64,000 nucleotides of DNA from Erwinia sp. 198 (GTDB lineage Bacteria > Pseudomonadota > Gammaproteobacteria > Enterobacterales > Enterobacteriaceae): assembly GCF_003937915.1 (NCBI RefSeq), contig NZ_RHUM01000013.1:62001-126000 (forward strand). Reading direction: 5' to 3'. This document shows, one piece after another, positions 1 to 9,568 of the stretch; within the stretch, counting starts at the first letter, position 1; every line of letters starts with the position of its first letter. The notes beneath the pieces are model-generated. The model ran no database searches, had not been told where the DNA came from, and worked only from the letters and a program-made list of their open reading frames with translations. The position numbers and the translations under genes are program-made.

Positions 1-539
1 ATCTACAGCGCTACTACCAGGACGGCGCGGATCTGGTGATCTACAGCGGCGCGAAGGCTATCGAAGGCCCTACGAGTGGCCTGGTGATGGGACGCAAAAA
101 ATACGTTGAGTGGGTGAAGCGCCAGTCGCAGGGCATCGGCCGGGCGATGAAGGTCGGCAAGGAAGGCATCCTTGGCCTGACGCAGGCGATCGAAAACTAT
201 CTGCAACAGCCGAAAATGACCGGTGCGCAGATGGTGGAGAAGATGACGCCGTTTATCGACAGCCTGAACGCACTGGACGGGATCAGCGCGCGCGTGGTTT
301 GGGATGCCGCCGGACGAGATATTGCCAGGGCGGAAATCCATTTCGACCAGCTTAAGTCAGGTCTGACCGCGGGCGATGTCGTGCAAAGGTTAAAAACCGG
401 CGAGGTGGCGATCTACTTCCGCGGCTATAAGGCCAATGAAGGCATTGTCGAGGTCGACGTGCGCAGCGTCTCGCCAGATCAGCTGCATACTATTTACGTT
501 TCCGTCAGGGCATTATTATCAGGAGGGAAAACAGCATGA
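1..539 (+). CDS. dgaE: D-glucosaminate-6-phosphate ammonia-lyase, 3' part
   Basis: This is the C-terminal 178 codons of a gene entering from the left edge, open in the frame that starts at base 3. The family is PLP-dependent and converts D-glucosaminate-6-phosphate to 2-keto-3-deoxy-6-phosphogluconate plus ammonia. The visible part holds the fold type I small domain (about GPTSGLVMGRKKYVEWVKRQ onward), with no PLP lysine in view. Its stop overlaps the next start as ATGA, so it is translationally coupled to a KDPG-type aldolase gene. That pairing is the dgaE-dgaF signature of D-glucosaminate use in enterobacteria and is the main basis for the name. The N-terminus and any upstream PTS genes lie outside the window. 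Confidence 0.82.
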   Translation, partial: LQRYYQDGADLVIYSGAKAIEGPTSGLVMGRKKYVEWVKRQSQGIGRAMKVGKEGILGLTQAIENYLQQPKMTGAQMVEKMTPFIDSLNALDGISARVVWDAAGRDIARAEIHFDQLKSGLTAGDVVQRLKTGEVAIYFRGYKANEGIVEVDVRSVSPDQLHTIYVSVRALLSGGKTA

Positions 540-1276
540 CGCTTATGCCAAATTTCTATCGCGATCGCGTTTGTCTGAACGTGCTGGCAGGATCCAAAGA
601 GAACGCCCGCGAGATCTGGCAGGCGGCTGAAGGCCACGTGCTGGTTGGCGTGTTGTCGAAAAACTATGACAGCGTGGCAAGCGCGGTTGCCGATATGCGC
701 GACTACGCGGCGCTGACAGACAACGCGCTCTCCGTTGGGCTGGGCGCGGGCGATCCGAATCAGTCGGCGATGGTCAGCGCCATTGCAGCCCGGCTGCAAC
801 CGCAGCACGTAAACCAGGTGTTTACCGGCGTGGCGACCAGCCGCGCGCTGTTGGGCCAGCGCCAGACGGTGGTTAACGGCCTGATTTCGCCGACGGGCAG
901 GCCAGGCATGGTCAAAATTTCCACAGGGCCGCTCAGCTCGCAGGCGCCAGAGGGTATCGTACCGATAGCGACCGCGATTGCGCTGCTGAAAGATATGGGC
1001 GGCAGCTCGGTTAAATATTTCCCGATGGGCGGGCTGAAAGCGATCGAAGAGTTTCGTACGGTGGCGAAAGCCTGCGCCGAACAGGATTTCTGGCTGGAGC
1101 CGACGGGCGGCATCGACCTGGATAACTATGCCGCCATTATGCAAATCGCGCTGGAGGCGGGCGTCAGCAAAATTATCCCGCACATTTACAGTTCGATTAT
1201 TGATAAGGCTTCCGGCAATACTCGTCCGGACGACGTCCGCGCGCTGCTGGCGATGACGAAAAAACTGGTGGGGTAA
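536..1276 (+). CDS. dgaF: 2-dehydro-3-deoxy-6-phosphogluconate aldolase
   Basis: A 246-residue TIM-barrel aldolase of the DgaF family. It would cleave 2-keto-3-deoxy-6-phosphogluconate to pyruvate and glyceraldehyde-3-phosphate, the step after DgaE. Visible motifs are GLGAGDPNQ, the region GSSVKYFPMGG carrying the likely Schiff-base lysine, and EPTGGIDLDN near the phosphate-binding end. The start overlaps the dgaE stop by four bases and is preceded by AGGAGG about 12 nt upstream, so initiation is well supported. The length is normal for the family. It ends 74 bp before the PRD regulator on the same strand, so the three may share a transcript. Confidence 0.88.
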   Translation: MTLMPNFYRDRVCLNVLAGSKENAREIWQAAEGHVLVGVLSKNYDSVASAVADMRDYAALTDNALSVGLGAGDPNQSAMVSAIAARLQPQHVNQVFTGVATSRALLGQRQTVVNGLISPTGRPGMVKISTGPLSSQAPEGIVPIATAIALLKDMGGSSVKYFPMGGLKAIEEFRTVAKACAEQDFWLEPTGGIDLDNYAAIMQIALEAGVSKIIPHIYSSIIDKASGNTRPDDVRALLAMTKKLVG

Positions 1277-1350
1277 GCGCGTGATCGAGGCCGGGCGATC
1301 CCGGCCCGTTTCGTCAACGGAGAGCAACCAAGACAACCACAGGAAACCCG

Positions 1351-3261
1351 GTGAGATTCCCTAACCAACGCCTTGCAAGACTTTTCGATACGCTGCAAAA
1401 CGAAACGCTGCCTCAGGACGAGCTGGCGCGCCGTTTTGCGGTGTCTACCCGTACCGTACGTACGGATATTACCGCGCTGAATGAGCTACTGGCCGATCAC
1501 GGCATCCGCTTTGTGCTGAATCGGGGCGAGGGCTATCGGTTAAAAATTGAAGATGCGCAGCGCTATAGCCAGCTGCGGCATCAGTCGCCTTCGTCTTTAC
1601 GTATTCCACGCACCTCGGCGGCGCGAGTGCATTATCTGTTAACCCGATTTCTCACCTCAGCCTTCTCCCTTAAGCTGGAAGATCTGGCCGATGAATGGTT
1701 CGTCAGCCGCGCCACGCTGCAAAGCGATATGGCTGAAGTGAGAGAGTGGCTGGCGCGCTATCAGCTGGTGATTGAAACCCGGCCAAGCTACGGCATGAAG
1801 CTGTTCGGCAGCGAAATGGCCGTGCGCACCTGCCTGACCGATCTGCTCTACCGGATTGCGCAGGAGGATGCCGACGATCCGCTGCTGCATCTGGAGGTGC
1901 TGAACAGCGGCATTCTGGCTACGCTACAGCCGCTGCTGAGCCAGTCGCTGGGGCGTTTTGCCGTCAGGATGACCGACGAGGGCGAGTTTTACCTGCGCCT
2001 CTACTGTGCGGTATCCGTCAGGCGCATCAGCGAAGGCTATCCGCTTTCCGATTTCACGGCCGACGACGTGGATGACGACGTGCGCGGCGCGGCGCGGCAT
2101 CTGATCGCGCTACTACAGCCGCTCACCGGTAAAGCGTTCTCAGCCGCAGAAGAAGCCTACCTGCGCGTTAATATCGCGGCGCGGCGCGTTGAGGCGATTG
2201 CGCCGGATGCCATCAGCCCGGACGACGGCGAATCGCTGGTCAATTACATTCTTGGCTACATCAATACTCACTACAACTTTAATCTGCAAAGCGACGGGCA
2301 GCTGCGGGCGGATTTGCTGACGCATATTAAAACCATGATCACCCGTGTGCGTTATCAGATCGCTATTCCCAACCCGCTGCTGGCGAACATCAAGCAGCAC
2401 TATCCGATGGCGTGGGATGTGACGCTGGCCGCCGTATCCAGCTGGGGAAAATACACGCCTTATACTATCAGCGAAAACGAGATAGGATTTCTGGTGCTGC
2501 ATATCGGCGTCGGCCTGGAACGGCACTATGACGTCGGCTACCGGCGCCATCCGCAGGTGCTGCTGGTGTGCGATACCGGCAATTCCACCGTGCGTATGAT
2601 CCAGGCGATGCTGATGCGGAAATATCCGCAGATCGTCGTCAACAATATTATTTCGCAGCGCGAGTATGAGCAGCAGCCGGGTATTGAAGAAGATTTTGTT
2701 ATCTCCACTACGCGTCTGGCCGAGAAACAGAAGCCGGTGGTGGTGATGTCGCCTTTTCCCACGGAGTACCAGCTGGAGCAGATTGGCAAACTGGTGCTGG
2801 TGGATCGCACCCGGCCTTATATGCTGGAAAAGTTCTTTGACGCCGGCCATTTTCTTGTTATCGACCAGCCCGTAACCCAGGCGGAGCTGTTCCGTACGCT
2901 CTGCGATCGGCTGGAAAAAGAGGGCGCGGTCGACCAGACTTTTCACGATTCAGTCGTGGAGCGCGAAGCCATTGTCAGCACGATGTTTGGCGAAGGCATT
3001 GCGCTACCGCACTCGCTGGGCCTGCTGGCGAAGAAAAGCGTGGTCTATACCGTGCTGGCGCCGCAGGGCATCGCATGGGGAGATGAAACGGCCTCGGTGA
3101 TCTTTCTGCTGGCGATCAGCAAAAGCGATTATGAAGAGGCGATAGCGATTTACGATCTGTTCGTGACGTTCCTGCGCGAGCGGGCAATGGTGCGGCTGCG
3201 CGACAGCAAGGATTTCGTCAGCTTCAAGGCGGTGGCGATGGATTGCCTGAGCCGGCTATAG
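1351..3261 (+). CDS. PRD-domain transcriptional regulator with PTS EIIB/EIIA-like domains
   Basis: A 636-residue BglG/MtlR-type regulator. The order seen is an N-terminal helix-turn-helix (residues about 5-60, DELARRFAVSTRTVRTDI), a second winged helix, two PRD modules, an EIIB-like segment near residue 404 (LLVCDTGNST) and an EIIA-like C-terminus with GEGIALPHS, whose His (about 553) is the probable phospho-acceptor. Such proteins read PTS phosphorylation state and activate sugar operons. It starts at GTG after AGGAAACCCG. Position directly after dgaEF suggests it controls glucosaminate uptake and catabolism. In Salmonella the described activator of dga genes is the sigma54-dependent DgaR, so this would be a different mode of control. 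The link to dga is inference from neighbourhood only. Confidence 0.8.
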   Translation: MRFPNQRLARLFDTLQNETLPQDELARRFAVSTRTVRTDITALNELLADHGIRFVLNRGEGYRLKIEDAQRYSQLRHQSPSSLRIPRTSAARVHYLLTRFLTSAFSLKLEDLADEWFVSRATLQSDMAEVREWLARYQLVIETRPSYGMKLFGSEMAVRTCLTDLLYRIAQEDADDPLLHLEVLNSGILATLQPLLSQSLGRFAVRMTDEGEFYLRLYCAVSVRRISEGYPLSDFTADDVDDDVRGAARHLIALLQPLTGKAFSAAEEAYLRVNIAARRVEAIAPDAISPDDGESLVNYILGYINTHYNFNLQSDGQLRADLLTHIKTMITRVRYQIAIPNPLLANIKQHYPMAWDVTLAAVSSWGKYTPYTISENEIGFLVLHIGVGLERHYDVGYRRHPQVLLVCDTGNSTVRMIQAMLMRKYPQIVVNNIISQREYEQQPGIEEDFVISTTRLAEKQKPVVVMSPFPTEYQLEQIGKLVLVDRTRPYMLEKFFDAGHFLVIDQPVTQAELFRTLCDRLEKEGAVDQTFHDSVVEREAIVSTMFGEGIALPHSLGLLAKKSVVYTVLAPQGIAWGDETASVIFLLAISKSDYEEAIAIYDLFVTFLRERAMVRLRDSKDFVSFKAVAMDCLSRL

Positions 3262-3265
3262 CGGG

Positions 3266-3302
3266 CAGGGCGAACGGTAGCGGACAAGCGCGGTTCGCCC
3301 TG
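3266..3302. terminator. possible convergent hairpin
   Basis: A 10-bp inverted repeat, CAGGGCGAAC and GTTCGCCCTG, is separated by 17 nt and lies just past the regulator stop. It faces the convergent GH3 gene. There is no clear T-run on either side, so a role as an intrinsic terminator is only possible. Confidence 0.35.
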
Positions 3303-3386
3303 TCGGGTATCGCCTTTGGCCGCTCTTCTGGCCCGGATAGCACAGGGGCCGAACGCCAGACGCCATCTGCCCCAAACCTATCCCGC

Positions 3387-5342
3387 TCAGTGTAGCCCAA
3401 ACCCTGTTGGATAAAGCGGCGAGACGCTGTCATGCGGTGATGCCGGATGCTGCTTCAGCACGCTTTCCTCCGACGAAGGAATTTCAAAAGGCAGTGACCC
3501 GCTGAACGGTCGACCATCCGTTAATGCGCGGAACAGGATCTCGTCACTGACGCCAAAGTTGCCAATCAGTATGGAAGCCTTCTCTTTTATCGGCGTTAGG
3601 ATGGCCGGTCTGTCAAGGTAGACGGTGATAATGGTCGGTATTTTGCTGGCTCTTTGCACCGCCTGCCGGTCACGATTGTCAGCGGTAAACGCCAGGGACC
3701 CTTCATGATATTGAGCACCGAAAAAATAGTTTTTATGCGGCTGCTCATAGGGCGCTACGATGCGCATTAACGCGACATCAGCGCTTTCAGGGTTATCCAT
3801 TACTGCAAAGCCGGCCTGCCTTGCCGCTTCGGGGTTTATACCGTAAAGCCAGACTTTCAGCCCTTTTCGCAGCGGCAGAAGGGGCGCTTTTTTCTCCAGC
3901 AGCACCAGCGACGCGCGCTGGGCGCTATCCGCTTCCGTCTGCCAGGCACGAGCCGCCAGCGTTTTTGCGGCTTCGGTCGGATCGACATAGGGGTTTTCAA
4001 ACAGGCCGAGGGCGAATTTTTGCTCAAGGATCCGTATTACGGATTGATCAAGCCGGCTCTGACTTACGCGACCCGTTTTTACCGCCTGGATCAGCAGCGC
4101 GCTGTCCGCCACGCCGCCGAACTGATCGATACCGGCATTAACCGCCAGCGCGAAGCGGTCGGCCGTGCTCATATCCTCCACTCCCCACGGCATCCCCAGG
4201 CTGCCCGGGTCGGGCGTTTCACCGGGTGGATAGCCGTACAGGCATTTCTCTTTGCAGTCATTGGCGATCAGCCAGTCGCTGACGATTACCCCCTCAAACC
4301 GGTAGGCCTGTCGTAGCAGATCCTGCAACAGATAGCGGTTGAAGCCCGCCGCAACCGGTTCCACGTTCCGACCCTGATACTGCAGATTTTTCAGGATTGA
4401 ATAGGTGGGCATCACGCCTGCGACACGGGCTTCAAAAGCGCCGGTAAACGGCAGAAGATGGTCGTCCAGCCTGCGCCCGGTAAAATCGGCATATTTGCCA
4501 TAGCTGTGATGGCTGTCATAGCCTTTTTCAGCCGCGCCATAGCCTACCCAGTGTTTAACTATGGCGCTGACGCTGGCGGCATTCAGTCCCCGGGCGCCAT
4601 GCTGCATCCCGGTAATATAACCGCGTACCATACGTCGGGTGAGCTGGGGATCGTCGCCGAACGTGCCTGCAATCCGTGACCAGCGTGGTTCCGTGGCGAT
4701 GTCCGCCATGGGGGACAGCGCCTGCGTGATGCCAAGCAGCCGATATTCCTGACGAACGATATCCGCGTAGCGGCGAGTAAGGTTTTCATCCCCGATGGCT
4801 GCAATACCCAGGGGGCCTGGCCACTTTGAAAAACCGTCGTGGTCGGAGCCTGTTGCGGATGGATAGCTGTATACGCTGCGTGGATCGGTGCTCAGGGTAA
4901 TTGGGATGCCCAGACGGGTTGATTCCGCTATCGCCTGTAGCCGGTTATTTTGTTCCGCCATCGCTGCAGGCGTCGTGTTCAGGCGGGTGATAAAGGTATT
5001 CACCTTTTGCTCGACAATCATCCCGGTTACGCTTGCGATATCGTATGTCTGTCCCTGGCCGATAACGCTGCCTGGTGCCGGTGCCGAGCCGTGCATCATG
5101 ACGCCCGCTTTCTCTTTCAACGTCATGCGGGAGAGCAAGTCTGCGGCCCGCTGGCGAGGAGAAAGGCGCCAGTCTTCATAAGGGTTTAACGTCCCGTCTT
5201 TGTTTAAGTCTTTAAAAATGAGGCCCTGATGCGCAATCATTTTTACCTCCCTTTTACCTAAGGCAGGCTGGTTTACTGCATAAGCAGCGAAAGGGAAAAG
5301 TAAAGAGACGGCGATAGCCTGTGCGATAAGCCTGTTTTTCAT
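3387..5342 (-). CDS. Glycoside hydrolase family 3 protein, secreted
   Basis: A 651-residue GH3 enzyme, probably a beta-glucosidase or related exo-glycosidase acting in the periplasm. A signal peptide is clear: basic MKNR, a hydrophobic stretch, then a likely cut after AYA near residue 22. The GH3 barrel shows DLLSRMTLKEKAG, a KHWVGYGAAEKGYDSHH substrate loop near residue 265, and GVIVSDW near residue 355 carrying the expected catalytic Asp. The second alpha/beta sandwich domain follows. The total is somewhat shorter than BglX (about 765 residues) because no fibronectin-III tail is evident. It stands alone, convergent with the PRD regulator. The substrate cannot be told from sequence. Confidence 0.85.
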   Translation of the reverse strand: MKNRLIAQAIAVSLLFPFAAYAVNQPALGKREVKMIAHQGLIFKDLNKDGTLNPYEDWRLSPRQRAADLLSRMTLKEKAGVMMHGSAPAPGSVIGQGQTYDIASVTGMIVEQKVNTFITRLNTTPAAMAEQNNRLQAIAESTRLGIPITLSTDPRSVYSYPSATGSDHDGFSKWPGPLGIAAIGDENLTRRYADIVRQEYRLLGITQALSPMADIATEPRWSRIAGTFGDDPQLTRRMVRGYITGMQHGARGLNAASVSAIVKHWVGYGAAEKGYDSHHSYGKYADFTGRRLDDHLLPFTGAFEARVAGVMPTYSILKNLQYQGRNVEPVAAGFNRYLLQDLLRQAYRFEGVIVSDWLIANDCKEKCLYGYPPGETPDPGSLGMPWGVEDMSTADRFALAVNAGIDQFGGVADSALLIQAVKTGRVSQSRLDQSVIRILEQKFALGLFENPYVDPTEAAKTLAARAWQTEADSAQRASLVLLEKKAPLLPLRKGLKVWLYGINPEAARQAGFAVMDNPESADVALMRIVAPYEQPHKNYFFGAQYHEGSLAFTADNRDRQAVQRASKIPTIITVYLDRPAILTPIKEKASILIGNFGVSDEILFRALTDGRPFSGSLPFEIPSSEESVLKQHPASPHDSVSPLYPTGFGLH

Positions 5343-5850
5343 TCTGCACCTTCCTGGCTCTGTTTAAGGAATGAAAAAAAACCTGGTGGCTTATGCTGTT
5401 GTCAGAACAGATAAGCCCCTCAGGTTTTGCTCGCTGGAGAGTACTTTAGCGATAACAACCCGCTGCTGTATAAAAAAGCAGCAGGGGGGAGATTAACACA
5501 TATCATTGTTTGCCTGAGCGAATGCAATGTCTGGAATGTGAGTCGGCAGACAGTAATTCGCCCTCCGTATCGGCTTTTTCTGCGCTGAGCTCGTCAGGCT
5601 CGGCATCCCGTTGCAGGTGGCATAAGGCTAAGTAAGGGCTGTAGAAGCGCCTGTCATTAACCGTAATCGCGCACGGAAAGCAAATGAGCGGCAGGTAAGT
5701 GATGAGCTTCAGGAAAAGCAGAGCCGTTCGGGTTGTAAACACGCTGGATACTGCATTTAATCGGCGGCAGGTTGAGCAGAGTAAAGTTCTCAACAGGCGG
5801 GGCACTCTTTCGGATTAACTCTGCCTTGCGCCAGACGATTTTAAATTTAT
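5343..5850. other. Non-coding interval between GH3 gene and dolP terminator
   Basis: About 500 bp without a convincing gene. One 100-codon minus-strand reading frame (5503-5805) lacks a ribosome site, a family resemblance or coding-like composition. The right part presumably holds nothing more than spacer, and the left part the GH3 promoter. Confidence 0.5.
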
Positions 5851-5883
5851 CGCGGTAATCCCTGCCAGGCAGGGATTACCGCG
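5851..5883. terminator. 33-bp near-perfect palindrome after dolP
   Basis: Two 16-bp arms (CGCGGTAATCCCTGCC and its complement) flank a single base, 38 bp beyond the dolP stop. Read on the minus strand the stem is followed by an A/T-rich tract (ATAAATTTAAAA), so it fits a terminator for the diaA-dolP transcript. On the plus strand TTTGTG follows it. Confidence 0.6.
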
Positions 5884-5920
5884 TTTGTGATGGCCTGGCC
5901 GGTGGCTCCGGTCGCCAGGA

Positions 5921-6496
5921 TTACTGCAGAATAGTGAACGCGGTGGTGACGTGCTTCACGCCGCTGACCCGGCTGGCGATATCGGCCGCCGCTTTGGCTT
6001 CTGCGGTCGTCACCAGACCTAGCAGGAACACCTCGCCGTTTTCGGTGGTAACCTTCACGTTAGAGGATTTGACCTGGTCACTGGAAAGCAGGTTGGAACG
6101 CACTTTGGTGGTGATCCAGGTGTCGGAAGAAGCCGTGCCAAAGCTGGCCTTTTCGCTGGTGCGGATTTCGTTATAAACCTCGGTTGCGCCATCCACGCCG
6201 ACGGCGATCTGTTTGGCGCGGTTAGCGACATCGGCGCTCGGCGCCTGGCCGGTCAGCAGCACTTTGCCCTGGTAGGCCGTTGCCACGATATGGGCTTCTT
6301 TTTTGATCTGGGCGTCTTTCGCCAGCGCGTTGCTGACGCGTAACTCCAGCGTGCCGTCATCAACCTGGGTGCCCACGGTACGCGGGTCGGTGGCCGTTTT
6401 GGTGGCGACCGCCGCGCTGCCGATCACGGCGGCGACGCAGCCCTGTAGCATCAGCGCGGTCAGCACGATGGCGGTTGCGGAAATCAGCTTCATCAT
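5921..6496 (-). CDS. dolP: Division/outer-membrane stress lipoprotein DolP (YraP)
   Basis: A 191-residue lipoprotein. A short signal sequence ends in the lipobox LQGC (Cys20), which sends it to the outer membrane. Two BON domains follow (about residues 45-115 and 120-190), and the C-terminal half reads much as in E. coli DolP. The protein supports outer-membrane integrity and binds anionic phospholipid at the division site. It lies 6 bp after diaA on the same strand, the usual order. In E. coli it is under sigma-E control; no promoter was resolved here. Confidence 0.93.
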   Translation of the reverse strand: MMKLISATAIVLTALMLQGCVAAVIGSAAVATKTATDPRTVGTQVDDGTLELRVSNALAKDAQIKKEAHIVATAYQGKVLLTGQAPSADVANRAKQIAVGVDGATEVYNEIRTSEKASFGTASSDTWITTKVRSNLLSSDQVKSSNVKVTTENGEVFLLGLVTTAEAKAAADIASRVSGVKHVTTAFTILQ

Positions 6497-6502
6497 AGCT
6501 CC

Positions 6503-7102
6503 TTAAACGTCCTGGTGGGGAAACAAGGTGTTATCGATCAAATCGCACAGGCAATTCACGGTTAACATATGCATTTCCTGAATCCTCGCGCTCCGGTGCG
6601 AGGGGATACGAATTTCCACGTCCTGTGGACCCAGCAAACCGGCGAGTTCGCCGCCGTCGTAGCCGGTCAGCGCGACAATCGTCATATCGCGCGTCACCGC
6701 TGCCTCCACGGCCTTCACAATATCACGGCTGTTGCCGCGCGTTGAAATGGCCAGCAGAATGTCGCCAGCATGGCCCAGCGCTCGGACCTGCTTGGCGTAG
6801 ATTTCGTCGTGCAGGCGATCGTTGCCGATTGCCGTCAGCAGCACGTTATCCGCGCTCAGCGCTACCGCAGGCAGGCTGGGGCGCTCGGTTTCGTAACGGT
6901 TGATCATACTGGCCGCAAAGTGCTGGGCGTTGGCGCTGGAGGTGCCGTTGCCACAGCTCAGCACTTTATTGCCGTTCAGCAGCGACTGGACAATCGTCAT
7001 CGCTGCGCGCGAAATAGCATCCGGCAGCGCTTCCGCTGCGGCTATCTGCGTCTGAATACTTTCGGTAAAACAAACTTTGATTCTTTCCAGCACGTTTTTC
7101 AC
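6503..7102 (-). CDS. diaA: DnaA initiator-associating protein DiaA
   Basis: A 199-residue SIS-domain protein, nearly identical to E. coli DiaA (196 residues) over its whole length, including [20 protein letters not shown] and [20 protein letters not shown]. It tetramerises and binds several DnaA molecules to time initiation at oriC. The first few residues (MKNVL) extend slightly beyond the E. coli start, and an inner start is possible. It sits between yraN (20 bp upstream) and dolP (6 bp downstream), as in E. coli. Confidence 0.95.
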   Translation of the reverse strand: MKNVLERIKVCFTESIQTQIAAAEALPDAISRAAMTIVQSLLNGNKVLSCGNGTSSANAQHFAASMINRYETERPSLPAVALSADNVLLTAIGNDRLHDEIYAKQVRALGHAGDILLAISTRGNSRDIVKAVEAAVTRDMTIVALTGYDGGELAGLLGPQDVEIRIPSHRSARIQEMHMLTVNCLCDLIDNTLFPHQDV

Positions 7103-7122
7103 CTGGCAAGTGGTTGGCGAAA

Positions 7123-7515
7123 TTACTCCGCCGTAAAAGCATCGGACAACCAGTCCGTTCGTGCGCCGGTTATCGCTACCACATCAAAGCGGCAGCGGGC
7201 GCTCTCAAGGCTGCTCTGGCGACCGTTCAGCCATAAGGCTGCGGCTTTCAGCAGCTTTTGCTGCTTGCTGTGGGTTACGCTGGCGGCGGCGCCGCCGAAC
7301 CGATCGTTACGGCGATAGCGCACCTCTACGAAAACCCACGTCTCACCATCGCGCATAATCAGGTCGATCTCTCCGACGCGAAAGCGGACGTTAGCCGCGA
7401 TAAAAGTTAATCCTGCACCTTCCAGCAGGCGGCGGGCCTGTTGCTCATAGCCCGCCCCCGTTTGCTGACGGCTCAGGATGCCGGAACGATTTGTCCCTGG
7501 CGATACTGGCTCCAT
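7123..7515 (-). CDS. yraN: YraN, UPF0102 nuclease-fold protein
   Basis: A 130-residue UPF0102 protein with the Holliday-junction-resolvase-like core: [15 protein letters not shown], then [20 protein letters not shown], the remnant of a PD-(D/E)xK motif. Function is not established. The coding sequence overlaps the 3' end of lpoA by 43 bp on the same strand, which implies coupling. The E. coli homologue has the same neighbours. Confidence 0.9.
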   Translation of the reverse strand: MEPVSPGTNRSGILSRQQTGAGYEQQARRLLEGAGLTFIAANVRFRVGEIDLIMRDGETWVFVEVRYRRNDRFGGAAASVTHSKQQKLLKAAALWLNGRQSSLESARCRFDVVAITGARTDWLSDAFTAE

Positions 7516-9506
7516 ACCAACTTCCTGTTGATGACGCAGTCCTGGGTGGCGCTCAGGTTGCCGGTTTCCCCCTGCAGCCTGAAGCCCGGCAGCTGGCGCA
7601 CTTCATTGAAGTGATTGGCCAGGGTCCAGGCATCCACGCCCATGGCATAGAGACGAACCTGAGAGTAATCGTTGTTAAAGTTTTTAGCCGCCTGCTGCAT
7701 CAGCGCGGGATTAGCGCCCGACAGCAGCGGGATATCGCTGAACTGCACGCCTTCCATCTCCAGACGATAGTCCGGGCCGCTGCCTGCCTGATAGCTGCGC
7801 GAGCTGGCATAAATCTGTGCCATATTGCGGCTGCTGACGCGCATGGAGAGGGAAGGCTTGATGAGCGCCATCTCGTCCTGCGTCGCCACCACATACAGCG
7901 AATCTACGCTGCCGTCGCCCGCCGCTGGCGTATCCGCCTGCGGCGCCGGAATGGTCAGGCCCGCAATGGTCACGCCCTGCGCCTGCGGCGGCTGAGCAAC
8001 AATTGGCGTACCGGTCAGACGTAAGCCCGCGCCGCTATTAATGCCCTGCTTCAGCTCGCCCTGCGAGCCGAACTGCTGTTGCAGCACGGTCGCGCCGCCC
8101 AGCTGCTGCCATTCTGCAGCAAATGCTTTGCTGACGCGATCGCCTAACGAGCTGCGCGGCACCAGCAGCAGCGGCGAACGCTTGCCCTGATCCCACATAT
8201 GATGCGCGGCGTCACGCGCTTCGTCTTCAGGAGAAAGCGCAAAGTAACAAAGATTCGGATGGTTCTGTACCGACTCCGGCTCGTTAAGCGCCAGGATATT
8301 CAACGGCGTTTGTAAGGCAGCTAAACGCTCGACGTTGCTTTTCAGCAGCGGGCCGACCACCAGCGTGGCGCCGTCTTTCTGCGCCTGCGCCAGCACCTGA
8401 TCTATCGGCTGGCTGCTGGTGTCGTAGACCTGAACCTGCGCCGAACTGGATGGCGGCGCGGTTTGCGCCACGCTGCCGTTCTGCGCGGCGGGCTGAGCTG
8501 CGCTATCGCTGTTTTGCGTAGCCGGCTGGGCGCTATCGGCGGCCGGACTGGCTGCTGCTGGCGCGGCGTTGGCATCGGCAGGCGTGGCGGTATTAGGGGC
8601 AACGGGCGTGGTGCTGGCGGCGGCCTGCGGCTGTACCGCTGGCTGGGCCAGCGCACCGTTGCGTGCGTCGTCAAACCCCTTCTGAATCGCTTTAGCGAAA
8701 ATCTGCGCCTGGCCGCTTAATGGCAGCAGCAGCGCAAGTTTACCGGTCGACGACTGCTGGAAGTTCTGTACCTGGCTCAGCGCCGTTGGCAGCATTTTCG
8801 CCGCCGGGTTGTTGGGATAGCGCGTCTGCCAGTCGCTGATGCCCGCTTTCAGCATCGTGGGATCGCTGACGTTGGCCTTGTAGACGTTGAGCAGATCCAG
8901 CCAGCCCTGTAGCGTGTTTTCATCGGCGTTGATCACCAGGCCGTTGGCCTGCTCTGGCGTCATCTGGCTCAGCGCCAGCCAGGTTGCATCAATATTTTTC
9001 TGCTTATCAGCCGGCGAGCTCAGCAGCGGTTCCTGCGCAATATAAGCGCGCAGCTGCGTTAATCCCTGGCTGCCGGCAATTTGCAGCTGGTAGTAACGGG
9101 CCTGCTGCTCCTTCGACAGGGAGGCGGCATCAATCTGCTGTAAAAGTTGCGCCGCGCCGCCCGCATCCTTCTGCATCACCTTGAGCTGCGCCTGGAGCAG
9201 CAGCGATTCCTGATGCTGAACATCATTCAACTGCTGCGGCAGGCTGGCCAGCTGGTCGCTGGCCTGAGGAATTTTTCCTTCGTTCAGCAGCGCCCGGATT
9301 GCGAGTAATTGCCAGTCAACCTTGTTATCATCTGAACTTTGCTGCATTTGCTGCAAATAAGAGTCGGAAGTGCCTGTCGCGGTGCCCTGCACGTTGACCG
9401 TCGGCGCCTGTGGGCCCTGGCCGGAACAACCGGCAAAAATCAGGGCCGCCAGCAGCAGAGGCACGCAGCGTCCTGCTTTGTTATGAATGACTTTCGAAGG
9501 AAGCAT
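7473..9506 (-). CDS. lpoA: Penicillin-binding protein 1A activator LpoA
   Basis: A 677-residue outer-membrane lipoprotein that activates PBP1A from outside the sacculus. The start was set at [14 protein letters not shown] (9506) rather than the longer open frame, because the signal peptide and lipobox FAGC follow directly. Order: a TPR-rich N-terminal domain to about residue 265, a low-complexity Ala/Gln/Pro linker (about residues 275-370, the part that varies most among species), then the periplasmic-binding-protein-like C-terminal domain with [20 protein letters not shown]. It is divergent from rsmI, sharing a 62-bp intergenic region with it. Confidence 0.93.
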   Translation of the reverse strand: MLPSKVIHNKAGRCVPLLLAALIFAGCSGQGPQAPTVNVQGTATGTSDSYLQQMQQSSDDNKVDWQLLAIRALLNEGKIPQASDQLASLPQQLNDVQHQESLLLQAQLKVMQKDAGGAAQLLQQIDAASLSKEQQARYYQLQIAGSQGLTQLRAYIAQEPLLSSPADKQKNIDATWLALSQMTPEQANGLVINADENTLQGWLDLLNVYKANVSDPTMLKAGISDWQTRYPNNPAAKMLPTALSQVQNFQQSSTGKLALLLPLSGQAQIFAKAIQKGFDDARNGALAQPAVQPQAAASTTPVAPNTATPADANAAPAAASPAADSAQPATQNSDSAAQPAAQNGSVAQTAPPSSSAQVQVYDTSSQPIDQVLAQAQKDGATLVVGPLLKSNVERLAALQTPLNILALNEPESVQNHPNLCYFALSPEDEARDAAHHMWDQGKRSPLLLVPRSSLGDRVSKAFAAEWQQLGGATVLQQQFGSQGELKQGINSGAGLRLTGTPIVAQPPQAQGVTIAGLTIPAPQADTPAAGDGSVDSLYVVATQDEMALIKPSLSMRVSSRNMAQIYASSRSYQAGSGPDYRLEMEGVQFSDIPLLSGANPALMQQAAKNFNNDYSQVRLYAMGVDAWTLANHFNEVRQLPGFRLQGETGNLSATQDCVINRKLVWSQYRQGQIVPAS

Positions 9507-9568
9507 ACTGTATCCAGTTATGTTTTTTTCAAGATGCTCAATATTAAATCGGCAATTCGGATCAAACA

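Noticed and set aside
494-1336. 280-codon minus-strand open frame
   Set aside because: It lies opposite dgaF, has no family resemblance and mirrors the codon bias of the true gene.
2140-2946. 268-codon minus-strand open frame
   Set aside because: Shadow of the PRD regulator; no ribosome site or recognisable domain.
5503-5805. 100-codon minus-strand open frame
   Set aside because: Lies in a non-coding gap but lacks a ribosome site, family similarity and coding-like composition.
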